Shown one piece after another: positions 8,121 to 15,904 of a DNA stretch of 64,000 nucleotides. Both the position numbers and the translations under genes were made by a program. The DNA is from LSCE01 sp050485425 (GTDB lineage: Bacteria > Pseudomonadota > Gammaproteobacteria > Nitrococcales > Aquisalimonadaceae): positions 1 through 64,000 of the forward strand of contig JBJHBJ010000006.1 in the NCBI GenBank assembly GCA_050485425.1, given 5' to 3'. The notes under the pieces were generated by a model. It saw only the letters and a program-made list of their open reading frames with translations, was not told the DNA's origin and ran no database searches. How positions within the stretch are numbered: the first letter of the stretch is position 1; each line of letters starts with the position of its first letter.

Positions 8121-9502
8121 GGTGGTGACTCCTCCGGTTTATTGGTATCGGGAGCGTGGGAATGCCAGGCGTCCGGGGACCCCCGGCCGGACTGCCGCCG
8201 GCGGCGCTCCACCAGTTCCGGCGACGGTTTCAGAAGTTCGGCTTCGTACACCACCCAGTTGCCCAGCATCACGCGGGCGGGCGGGAAATCGGTGTTGCGG
8301 ACCGGCGTGCCGATCGCCTGCGCCTGGACGATCTGGTGGGTGTCCGGATCGATGTAGGAGACATAACCCGGCGGGTCTTTCGGCAACGGCAGGCGCATGC
8401 CGCGCAAGGCGTCGATGATGGCGTCGTCATCGGCGTCGGCGCCGCCTGCGTCCCGCATCGCCTTGGCGATTGCCAGAATGCCCGCATAGGCACCTTGCGC
8501 GGCATAGGTGGGATATCGGCCCTCGCGGGTGTGGAACTGGTTGACGAAATGCCGGTTCAGTTCCGTGTCCGGCCAGTTCACGTGATGTCGGGCGGACAGG
8601 ATCAGCCCCGGTGGCGGGCTCTCCCCGAGCGCCACCAGCACGTCGTAATTGCCGCCGGTATCGAAGTTGGCCATCTTCATGTGGTCGAACAGGCGGGCGG
8701 TCTGGGCCTGCTCGATGAAGGCCAGCATGTCACCGCCCCACAGCGCGGTCACCAGAATGTCGGGCCTGGCGTCCATCAGCGCCTGGATGTACAGCGTGTA
8801 GTCAGGCTCGTACAGCCGGGGCCAGAGTTCGCCTACCACCTCGTAGTCCACCGCCAGCGTGTCCAGCATTTCCCGCATGTCCTGCCAGGCCATGTGCCCG
8901 TACTCGTAATCCGGCCCGAGGAAGGCGATGCGCCGCCAGCCGCTCTCCCGCTGCAGGCTCTGCAGGTAGCGGGCGCCGGCCGCGTGGGAATACCAGGTGT
9001 CGCTGGAGACACGGAAGTAGTAACGGTGCCCGGCTTCCATGCTCAGGCGGGAGGTGGCGTGGTCGGTGCCGATCATGATCGTCCGGCGTTCCAGGGCCAC
9101 CCGGCTCACCGCCAGTGCGACGCCGGAGCTGACCATGCCACAGAGGAAGCGGGCATTGTCGCGATCAATGAAATCGTTGGCCATGCGCACGGCAAACGAG
9201 GCCTTGGAGCGGGTGTCGTCGACAATGACCCGCAACCGGGGCGAGCCGGCCTGGTTGGCGATATCGTCCAGAGCGATCCGGATGGCGGCAATGCTGTCCC
9301 TGCCGTAGCTGGCGGGCCGGCCGGTCATCGGGTACATGCAGCCGACGACGACGTCGGCTTCGTCGACGGATGCGCCCAGCTCCACGCGCCCGACCATCTC
9401 GGAGGATACGGCGGGCAGCGGAGCGCAGCAGAGAATCAGCAACAGACCCAGCACGCCGGCGATATCGTCTCGGCGGAACACTGGGTACGCGTAGCCTTTC
9501 AT
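8117..9502 (-). CDS. LIV-type periplasmic substrate-binding protein 2
   Basis: Second type I binding protein of the operon, about 461 residues from the chosen ATG, which is preceded by GGGGGAG; an ATG 12 bases further upstream lacks a ribosome site. An N-terminal hydrophobic stretch (IAGVLGLLLILCCAPLPAVSS) is a signal peptide. The mature part begins DVVVGCMYPMTGRPASYGRD and ends in a long charged, proline-rich tail (VERRRRQSGRG onwards) absent from the usual family. LFDHMKMANFDTGGNYD and ARHHVNWPD suggest an amide/urea-binding-protein-like relative rather than LivJ. It is the first gene after the sigma-54 promoter at 9553-9567. Confidence 0.82.
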   Translation of the reverse strand: MKGYAYPVFRRDDIAGVLGLLLILCCAPLPAVSSEMVGRVELGASVDEADVVVGCMYPMTGRPASYGRDSIAAIRIALDDIANQAGSPRLRVIVDDTRSKASFAVRMANDFIDRDNARFLCGMVSSGVALAVSRVALERRTIMIGTDHATSRLSMEAGHRYYFRVSSDTWYSHAAGARYLQSLQRESGWRRIAFLGPDYEYGHMAWQDMREMLDTLAVDYEVVGELWPRLYEPDYTLYIQALMDARPDILVTALWGGDMLAFIEQAQTARLFDHMKMANFDTGGNYDVLVALGESPPPGLILSARHHVNWPDTELNRHFVNQFHTREGRYPTYAAQGAYAGILAIAKAMRDAGGADADDDAIIDALRGMRLPLPKDPPGYVSYIDPDTHQIVQAQAIGTPVRNTDFPPARVMLGNWVVYEAELLKPSPELVERRRRQSGRGSPDAWHSHAPDTNKPEESPP

Positions 9503-9552
9503 GGTCTCCCCCATCAGCCGGTTTGAACCGGTCTGCGTTTGCGGTTTACAGG

Positions 9553-9567
9553 GCAAGTACGGTGCCA
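9553..9567 (-). promoter_or_regulatory. Sigma-54 (-24/-12) promoter of the LIV/cyclase operon
   Basis: Read on the minus strand the site is TGGCACCGTACTTGC, an exact match to TGGCAC-N5-TTGC with the invariant GG and GC at the right spacing. Transcription would begin near 9541, about 40 bases before the chosen start of binding protein 2. The adjacent upstream gene encodes a sigma-54 activator with a receiver domain, which supports the call. Confidence 0.85.
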
Positions 9568-9632
9568 GTGACGAGAATATGCACGGTTTCCGTGCGTTTG
9601 CGGGAGAAAGGGTGGATCGGAAGGGGGCGAAA

Positions 9633-9680
9633 TGAGCGGAAAGCGCTCAATGAGCGGAGCGGGTGGAGCGGTTTCCGCTC
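9633..9680. promoter_or_regulatory. Paired palindromes, likely upstream activating sites
   Basis: Two related dyads lie upstream of the -24/-12 promoter: TGAGCGGAAAGCGCTCA at 9633-9649 (perfect 6-base arms) and GAGCGGTTTCCGCTC at 9666-9680 (perfect 6-base arms). A further half-site TGAGCGGA lies at 9651-9658. Centres are 32 bases apart, close to three helical turns, and the pair sits about 75-105 bases upstream of the -24 element. The second dyad touches the stop codon of the regulator gene. This is the geometry expected for an NtrC-type dimer pair. Confidence 0.7.
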
Positions 9681-11022
9681 AACTCAGGCCCAGGCGGGAA
9701 AGTCGCCGCTTCAGCGCATGCCGGGAAATGCCGAGCAGTTCTGCAGCCTGGCCCTTGTGTCCCTCGGTGCGTTGCAGTGCGTCCATCAGCAGCTGGCGTT
9801 CGGCATCGGCGAGCTTGTCCTCCAGCTGCGGCTCAGCCGGGCGGCCCTGGCCGTGAAATTCCTGGGGCAGCAGCAATGGCTCCACCAATTGGCCGGGGTG
9901 AAGGATGGTAAGCCGCTCCACCAGGTTTTTCAGTTCGCGGACGTTGCCCGGCCAGTCGTAGCGCTGCAGCCGTTGCAAGGCCTCGTCGCTGAAGCTGATC
10001 GGGCGGCAGTTCTCCTCCCTGGCCTGTCCGTCGGCGAAGCGCAGCGCCAGCTCGAGCACATCCTCTCCGCGATCACGCAGCGGGGGCAGCGTGATCTCGA
10101 TGACGTTCAGCCGGTAGTAGAGATCCTCGCGGAACCGCCCTTCCCGGACCTCCATCTCCAGCGACCGGTTGGTGGCCGCCACCACACGCACGTCCGCCAT
10201 CCGGTTGGCGCCGCCGCCCACCGGCCGGTACTCGCCGTTCTCCAGGAAATGCAGGAACTTTGCCTGCAGCGCCAGGGGCAGTTCGCCGATCTCGTCCAGG
10301 AACAGTGTGCCGCCATCGGCCAGTGCGACCAGGCCGGTGCGCCGCCGATGGGCACCGGTGTAGGCACCTTTCTCGGCGCCGAACAGCTCCGCCTCGATCA
10401 GTTGTTCCGGAAGGGCGGCGCAGTTGATTTCCAGGAACGGTCCGTCGCGGCGAGGGCTTTCGGCATGGATGGCGCGGGCCGCCAGCGCCTTGCCGGTGCC
10501 GGACTCTCCCAGCAGCAGGATGCGGCCGGTGCTGCTGCTGGATACCCGCCGTATCGTGGACCAGAGCGCGCGCATGGCCGGGCTGGACCCGATCAGGCCG
10601 GCATTCGGGGCGGTGCGGTGGCGCAGGTAGCTCAGTTCGTCCTGCATGCGCTGGCGCTTGCGGGTGCTGCTGATCAGGTGGAACAGCTCGTCCAGCGCGA
10701 ACGGCTTGGTGAGATAGTCGGCGGCGCCGGCCTTGACTGCCTGGACCGCGGCGCGGGTGTCTCCATGCGCGGAAATCATGACCACGGGTATCTCCGGCAC
10801 CTCCTTGCCCAGCGTTTCCAGCACCTGCATGCCGTCCATGCCCGGCAGACGCAGGTCCAGCAGGATCAGGTCCGGCGGATTCTCCCGTACCTGCTGCAGA
10901 CCGTCCTCGCCGCTGGCTGCGCCATTCGCCTGAATGCCTTCCTCGCGCAAGGCATAGACCAGGGAGCGCACGAAGCTTGTTTCGTCATCAATGATAAGAA
11001 CCCGGGTTTCGCCAGATGACAC
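9679..11022 (-). CDS. NtrC-family sigma-54-dependent response regulator
   Basis: 447 residues in three domains: receiver (phospho-acceptor D56 in LILLDLRLPG, K106 in YLTKPF), AAA+ ATPase (Walker A GESGTGK at 172-178, Walker B GGTLFLDEIGEL) and a C-terminal Fis-type helix-turn-helix (GHKGQAAELLGISRHALKRR). The sigma-54 contact loop is GAYTGA near 219-224, the accepted Tyr variant of GAFTGA. It lies 5 bases after the sensor kinase gene stop and just upstream of the sigma-54 promoter it probably drives. Confidence 0.92.
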   Translation of the reverse strand: MSSGETRVLIIDDETSFVRSLVYALREEGIQANGAASGEDGLQQVRENPPDLILLDLRLPGMDGMQVLETLGKEVPEIPVVMISAHGDTRAAVQAVKAGAADYLTKPFALDELFHLISSTRKRQRMQDELSYLRHRTAPNAGLIGSSPAMRALWSTIRRVSSSSTGRILLLGESGTGKALAARAIHAESPRRDGPFLEINCAALPEQLIEAELFGAEKGAYTGAHRRRTGLVALADGGTLFLDEIGELPLALQAKFLHFLENGEYRPVGGGANRMADVRVVAATNRSLEMEVREGRFREDLYYRLNVIEITLPPLRDRGEDVLELALRFADGQAREENCRPISFSDEALQRLQRYDWPGNVRELKNLVERLTILHPGQLVEPLLLPQEFHGQGRPAEPQLEDKLADAERQLLMDALQRTEGHKGQAAELLGISRHALKRRLSRLGLS

Positions 11023-11027
11023 GGATC

Positions 11028-12788
11028 TCAGGACCTCGGATTGTCGTCTTCGGCGGCATCGGCCAGCGCCGGAACGCCGGTTTCCAGATCCCTGGCAGCA
11101 GGCAGGCGCACGGTGACGGTGGTGCCCTTTCCTTCCACGCTGGTCAGGGACAACCGGCCCTGATTCAGGCCCACCAGCTGCCGACTGATACTCAGCCCCA
11201 GTCCGGTTCCCCTCGGGCGTGTGGTGAAGAAGGGGTCGGTGACCCGGCCGATCAGCCCCGCAGGTATGCCGCGACCGTTATCGGTGATTTCCAGCCGGAT
11301 GGTATTGCCCTCCCGGTGAGCCCACAAGCGGACGTTCCCGCCGGCTGCGCACGCCTGGACACCGTTGCATACCAGGTTCACCAGCGCCTGCAGGATCTGG
11401 TCGGCATCGGCGTGCACCGCCAGGCGCGAGTCTCCCTGGGTGCTGATGGACACGCCGCATTCAGCCGCCTGGGAGCGTGTCAGCGCCACCGTGCGTCGGA
11501 ACAGGCTGCGGATCGGCACCGTGACGGGTTCCGCCGGATGCGGCCGACCGTAGGCCAGCAGGTCGCCGACCACGCGGTTGAGCCGGTCGATTTCGGAGGC
11601 CACGCTTTGCAGCAGCTCGCGTCGTTCGGCATCGGCCTCCCGCCGTTCCAGCGCCTGGACGGTCACTTTCATGGTGGCCAGGGGGTTGCGGACTTCATGG
11701 GCAACGCCGGTGGCGAACTCGCCGAGAACGGCCATCTTTTCCACCTGCACGGTACGGTTGAGCATGTCCTGCAACCGTGCGGCCATGGCATTGAAGGCAT
11801 AGGCCACGCTGTCGATCTCGTCCCCTTTGCGATCAGCGGCGCCCATCCGGTATCGCAGGTTGCCGGAGGCCAGGGCGTCGGCGCCCTCCACCAGCCCGTT
11901 CACGCGCCGTCGCAAGGTGTACGCGAAACGGCCGAACACCAGCATGATCCCCAGCCCGGTTACCAGCGCCAGCAGGTAGATCCCGAGCCGGGTCTGTTGC
12001 AACGGCCCCAGCAACGGTTCCGGCTGCACGGCGTATTCCACGATCCAGCCCGGCAGCACTTCCGGGCCGCGGATCAGTTCCCCGGGTTCGCTGACCGGCC
12101 TGCCCGTGGCGTCCAGCAGGGCCCCGCCGGGCACACGCAGCAGCGGCCTGACCACCCCGGGCACCGCTTCGGCGCCCAGCAGTTCGGTGACGGATGCCAG
12201 CCGCACGTGCAACGCCACAGTCTCCGCTCCGCCCGGGGCCGCGCCGCGGATGGGTTGTCGCATCAGCAGCCAGCCCGGCCGGCTGTGCTCGGGCAGCGCC
12301 GGTCCGATCAGCTCCAGGTTACCGTTGCTGACCCGCGGCAGGTGATCGATGTGCCAGTCACTTCCGCCCCAGTACGGTGGTCCCGAGGCCGCCTGACCGG
12401 CAACGACATGGGTCAGGGCATCCCGGCCGTCAAGGAACAGGATGCCGTACAGATCCGGGACATCGGCCTCGATGCGCAGGAGGCCTTCCAGCTTGTCCGC
12501 CGCCGAACTGCTCGGCTCCTGCAGGTAGAGCGGCAATGCCGGATGGGTGGACAGCGTCTCAAGCTGGTAGGAACGGTTGTCGAAGAAGGCGCCCAGCCGG
12601 CTGCCGGTGGCCGCCATCTGCGCTTGCAGTCGCTCGCCTGTCAGCCGATCCATCAAGGTTTCGGCGAAGCGGTCGTAAAGCACACCGAGAAACAGCAGTG
12701 ACGCCAGAATCAGACTCAGGGACAACAACGTATATCGCCCCACCAGGGTGAAGCGTGGTCGCGCCAGTCGTTGCAGCAATACCGTCAT
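11028..12788 (-). CDS. Membrane sensor histidine kinase (Cache-HAMP-HisKA-HATPase)
   Basis: 586 residues. One transmembrane helix near residues 18-38, a periplasmic sensing region of about 230 residues with the look of a double Cache domain, and a second helix near 268-288. These are followed by HAMP, a dimerisation/phospho-acceptor helix with H364 in GVAHEVRNPL, and an ATPase domain with N-box NLVCNGVQA, G1 DNGRGIP and G2 GTGLGLS. The architecture resembles DctB-type kinases that sense extracellular solutes. It begins the kinase-regulator pair that faces the importer operon, so it probably senses the imported compound or its precursor. Confidence 0.88.
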   Translation of the reverse strand: MTVLLQRLARPRFTLVGRYTLLSLSLILASLLFLGVLYDRFAETLMDRLTGERLQAQMAATGSRLGAFFDNRSYQLETLSTHPALPLYLQEPSSSAADKLEGLLRIEADVPDLYGILFLDGRDALTHVVAGQAASGPPYWGGSDWHIDHLPRVSNGNLELIGPALPEHSRPGWLLMRQPIRGAAPGGAETVALHVRLASVTELLGAEAVPGVVRPLLRVPGGALLDATGRPVSEPGELIRGPEVLPGWIVEYAVQPEPLLGPLQQTRLGIYLLALVTGLGIMLVFGRFAYTLRRRVNGLVEGADALASGNLRYRMGAADRKGDEIDSVAYAFNAMAARLQDMLNRTVQVEKMAVLGEFATGVAHEVRNPLATMKVTVQALERREADAERRELLQSVASEIDRLNRVVGDLLAYGRPHPAEPVTVPIRSLFRRTVALTRSQAAECGVSISTQGDSRLAVHADADQILQALVNLVCNGVQACAAGGNVRLWAHREGNTIRLEITDNGRGIPAGLIGRVTDPFFTTRPRGTGLGLSISRQLVGLNQGRLSLTSVEGKGTTVTVRLPAARDLETGVPALADAAEDDNPRS

Positions 12789-12899
12789 GGGAGTCTGCCT
12801 GTCGGCCGGTCCTGGCTACATGCCGCCGATCCTTGTCATTCTTCGTCATGCTTCCGGCTTCAGCATAGCAAGTCCGCGAAAACGGTGGACGGCTTCGCG

Positions 12900-12928
12900 T
12901 TGACAGCGCGCTTTTCGGTGCGTATTGA
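12900..12928 (+). promoter_or_regulatory. Possible sigma-70 promoter for the Lnt-like gene
   Basis: TTGACA at 12900-12905 is followed after 17 bases by TATTGA at 12923-12928. The -35 is perfect, the -10 only partial. It lies 44 bases before the start of the Lnt-like gene and in the divergent space shared with the sensor kinase gene. Confidence 0.4.
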
Positions 12929-12971
12929 TACTTTCTAAAATCATGTAACAAAATAGACAGGCTGGCGTTCC

Positions 12972-14540
12972 GTGCTGCATCGTCCGCCAGGCCAGTTGCT
13001 GCTCGCGACACTGTCCGGTTTGCTGCTTGGCCTGCCTAACCTCTATCCGCCGCTGTTTCCACTGGCCTGGTTTGCCTTCGTGCCGTTGTTGCTGGCACTG
13101 GAATCGGCCGGACCGGGGCGGAGCTATCTGCTTGGCCTGTTGATGGGACTGGTGGTGTGGTTGCTGTCCAGTTACTGGGTGGTGGAGTTCGTCACGCTGT
13201 CCAGGGCCTGGGCGCAGCCGTGGAGCACGCTGGCCGCCCTGCTGTTCTGGCTGTATGCCGCCCAGTTGTTCGCATTGATCGCGGTGCTCGGCCGCTGGCT
13301 CCGGTACGCCACCCCCGTTCCGTTGCTGCTCTGGTTTCCGTTGCTGGTCGTCAGTGTGGTCGCGCTGTTCCCGATGCTGTTCAACGCCCGGCTGGGCGAA
13401 TGGCAGGTCGCGTTTCCGGTGGCCTTGCAGGGGGCGGATATCACCGGGGCCTACGGCATCGATCTGATGATGGCGCTGAGCAGCGCACTGGCCTATCAGT
13501 TGCTGCGGCGCCAGTGGAGCGGCGTGCAGCGCTGGGCCATGCCGGTGGCAGCGATGGTCCTGGTCGGCTGGTTTGGCTACGGAGTCGCGGCGCTGCAACA
13601 GTGGGAGGCGCGCCTGGCCGCCTGGGAGACGCGGGCGGTGGGGCTGGTGCAGCCCGACGATGCGGTCAGCATCGAGATCCCGCTGCCGCCGCCGGGCTAC
13701 ACCCGGGCATCACCCCCGGAGATGGAGATGACCGCGCGCCTGGCTGCGGCCGGCGCGGAGCTGGTCATCTGGCCGGAGGCCCGCTACAAGGGCTACTTCC
13801 ATGAACCGCACGTGCGCGCCGCCTATCAGGAGCGCATAGCGGAACTCGACGTCGCGCTGCTGTTCCATGATCTGGAACTGAAGGATGTGGACGGGACGCG
13901 GCTCTACTACAACGCCGCGGCGTTGCTCTCCGGGGACGGCGAGCTGGCGGCCCACTACCGCAAGATCAAGCGCATGGCGTTCGGCGAGTACACGCCGGTG
14001 TTCAGCCAGGTGCCGCTGCTGCGCGAGCTGTTTGCCGGCTTCTTCGGCGATTTCACTACCGAGCTCACGCCGGGAGAACGCCTGGTGAGCGCCGAGGCGG
14101 CGGGCATGCGGCTGGTGCCGCGGATCTGCTACGAGAGCACCTACCCGGCTTTCATCGCCGATTCCATCCGGGAGGATCCGGCGGGGGCCGTGCTCGTCGT
14201 CCTGTCGCAGAACGGCTGGTTCGGCCGGACGCACCAGCCGTTCCAGCACCTGCGGACCTCGTCGCTGCGAGCGGTGGAAAACCGCGTGCCGATGATCCAC
14301 GCGATCAACAACGGCCCCTCGGCCGTCATCGCACCCAGCGGCCGCATCGTCTACAAGACGGAACCCTTTACCCGCAGCGAGACCGTGGTGCACATGCCGC
14401 ACGATCCCTCCAGCGGCGGCAGCTTCTACAGCCGGCACCCGAGACTGTTCCCGTACACGGTTTACGCGTTGTTGGTGCTGATATTCGTGGTAACCCTCAT
14501 CCGGCGGTTCCGGAGGGATGGCTTCGGCGTAGGGGGGTAA
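12972..14540 (+). CDS. Apolipoprotein N-acyltransferase-like protein (Lnt paralogue)
   Basis: 522 residues: an N-terminal membrane part with about six helices, a nitrilase-fold domain from about residue 220 to 480, and a final helix. The triad expected for Lnt is present at E269 (WPEARYKG), K331 (HYRKIKRMAFGEYTP) and C386 (RICYEST), almost the same positions as in E. coli Lnt. It could N-acylate lipoproteins in the inner membrane. The motifs depart from classical Lnt (WPEA rather than WPET; KRMAFGEY rather than LVPFGEY), so it may be a second, specialised copy. It starts with GTG and no strong ribosome site. It has no evident functional tie to its neighbours. Confidence 0.75.
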   Translation: MLHRPPGQLLLATLSGLLLGLPNLYPPLFPLAWFAFVPLLLALESAGPGRSYLLGLLMGLVVWLLSSYWVVEFVTLSRAWAQPWSTLAALLFWLYAAQLFALIAVLGRWLRYATPVPLLLWFPLLVVSVVALFPMLFNARLGEWQVAFPVALQGADITGAYGIDLMMALSSALAYQLLRRQWSGVQRWAMPVAAMVLVGWFGYGVAALQQWEARLAAWETRAVGLVQPDDAVSIEIPLPPPGYTRASPPEMEMTARLAAAGAELVIWPEARYKGYFHEPHVRAAYQERIAELDVALLFHDLELKDVDGTRLYYNAAALLSGDGELAAHYRKIKRMAFGEYTPVFSQVPLLRELFAGFFGDFTTELTPGERLVSAEAAGMRLVPRICYESTYPAFIADSIREDPAGAVLVVLSQNGWFGRTHQPFQHLRTSSLRAVENRVPMIHAINNGPSAVIAPSGRIVYKTEPFTRSETVVHMPHDPSSGGSFYSRHPRLFPYTVYALLVLIFVVTLIRRFRRDGFGVGG

Positions 14541-14569
14541 TCGCCACGGGCGATTGCCACCGATCCGGC
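14529..14569 (+). repeat. Dispersed repeat unit B, copy 1
   Basis: A hairpin element reading GTAGGGGGGTAATCGCC, a short loop, then GGCGATTGCCACCGATCCGG. The same unit occurs inverted at 52498-52538. It overlaps the last codons and stop of the Lnt-like gene. Confidence 0.7.
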
Positions 14570-14586
14570 TGCATGTTCCCCTGGGG

Positions 14587-14637
14587 TTCGGGCTTTCGCC
14601 CGACGGTCGCAACCGCTGCGCGGTTACTCCCCTACGG
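14587..14637 (-). repeat. Dispersed repeat unit A, copy 1
   Basis: On the minus strand it starts CCGTAGGGGAGTAACCGCGC and ends in a GGGC...GCCC stem with CCGAA. Near-identical copies lie at 52407-52456 and 52567-52617. It lies between the convergent Lnt-like and membrane-fusion genes, as REP-like elements usually do. No transposase is nearby. Confidence 0.75.
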
Positions 14638-14701
14638 CGATACCGCCGAGTTGGGGGGCGGGCCGGGTGCTGGGGCACGCTCTGCGATTTCCACCCAGGG
14701 A

Positions 14702-15904
14702 TTACTCGGCCCGCACCCGCGAGCCGTCCCGGATGCGGTCTGCCGGATGGGTGATCACCTGTTCGCCGGGTTCGAGGCCGTCCCGGATCTGGGTCTGCAG
14801 GCCGCTGCGGCGTCCGATGTCTACCGGCCGCAGACTTGCCCGGCCGTTGCCGACGACGAAAACGTTCCAGCGGTCGTCCTCACGGAACAGCGCGCTGGTG
14901 GGAATCTGCAGCACATCGTCCGCCTCCCAGAGGATGAAACGCCCTTCCACGCGGTAGCCGTCCCCCAGTGCCCGCCAGGCTTCTCTTGGCGACAGGATCT
15001 CCACCAGCACCGGCACGCGCTGTTCTTCGACACCCAGCGCCGAAACCCGCTGGAAACCGCGCGGTTCGACCCGGCGGACCTGGCCGTCCAGGGGGGTGCC
15101 GCCGCCCCAGCGCTCCAGAACCACCTGCATGCCGGGACGAACGCGCACCGCGTCCATCGACAGCAGATCAATCTGTACCTCCAGCGTGCTCAGATCGCCC
15201 AGTTCCAGGACCCGTTCGCCGGCCGCAATCGGCCCCTCGCAGCAACGGTAACGGTTCAGTACCGTTCCGGCGATGGGCGCGCGGACACCCAGGCTGGGCT
15301 GCGCTGCCGGGGCGCGCTCACCATCGGCGACGGCCAGGGTCGCCCGGGCCGATTCCAGCTCGAAGCGCGCCACTTCCACAGCGTGCCGGGCTGCGCGTTC
15401 GCCGGCGCGGGCGGCATCCCGCTGGCCTCGGCTGCGCTCCATGGTTTCCGTGGAAATGAACTGCTGCTCGTGCAGTTCCATGTTGCGCTGAAACTCGGTT
15501 TCCGCGATTTGCCGCTGCGTCCGCTTGATCTCCACCTCCGCTTCCGCCAGTTCCAGCCTGGCCGAGGCGGCGGAAACGGCTTCCCGGGCCTGCTCCCGGG
15601 TGCGTGGATCCAGCGCCGGGGATGGCAGCGCCTCCAGCTCGAATACCACCTCGCCGGCAGCCACCTCGTCGCCGGGTTCCAGCACCACCCGGCGCAGAAA
15701 ACCGCTGATCGGCGCCGAGACGGTGTGTGGATCGCGTAGCCGGGCACGGCCTTCGTCTTCCACGAATTCGGCAAAATAGCCACGCTCCGCCGTGCTGACG
15801 CTGACCGGGACGGGCGATGGCATCAGGGCGGCCACCAGCAGGCCCAGCAATATCAGGGCGATGAGGACGGAGAACAGTTTCTTCCATGTGCGCATGATGG
15901 TCAC
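14702..15904 (-). CDS. Periplasmic adaptor (membrane-fusion / HlyD-type) subunit of an ABC exporter
   Basis: 400 residues with one N-terminal membrane anchor (LFSVLIALILLGLLVAALM), a biotinyl-lipoyl-like half (APISGFLRRVVLEPGDEVAAGEVVFELEA), a long coiled-coil hairpin (about residues 100-200, rich in A, E, R, Q) and a second lipoyl half (VRAPIAGTVLNRY) followed by beta-barrel domains. It overlaps the permease gene by four bases (ATGA). With the permease and LolD-type ATPase it forms a MacAB-like exporter; no outer-membrane factor gene is visible here. Confidence 0.85.
   Translation of the reverse strand: MTIMRTWKKLFSVLIALILLGLLVAALMPSPVPVSVSTAERGYFAEFVEDEGRARLRDPHTVSAPISGFLRRVVLEPGDEVAAGEVVFELEALPSPALDPRTREQAREAVSAASARLELAEAEVEIKRTQRQIAETEFQRNMELHEQQFISTETMERSRGQRDAARAGERAARHAVEVARFELESARATLAVADGERAPAAQPSLGVRAPIAGTVLNRYRCCEGPIAAGERVLELGDLSTLEVQIDLLSMDAVRVRPGMQVVLERWGGGTPLDGQVRRVEPRGFQRVSALGVEEQRVPVLVEILSPREAWRALGDGYRVEGRFILWEADDVLQIPTSALFREDDRWNVFVVGNGRASLRPVDIGRRSGLQTQIRDGLEPGEQVITHPADRIRDGSRVRAE

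Noticed and set aside
9370..11019. 549-codon open frame on the plus strand opposite the sigma-54 regulator
   Set aside because: It is a mirror of a well-conserved NtrC-type gene, has no recognisable domain and shows the composition of antisense frames in GC-rich DNA.
11016..12701. 561-codon plus-strand frame opposite the sensor kinase
   Set aside because: Antisense shadow of a clear histidine kinase; no family features.
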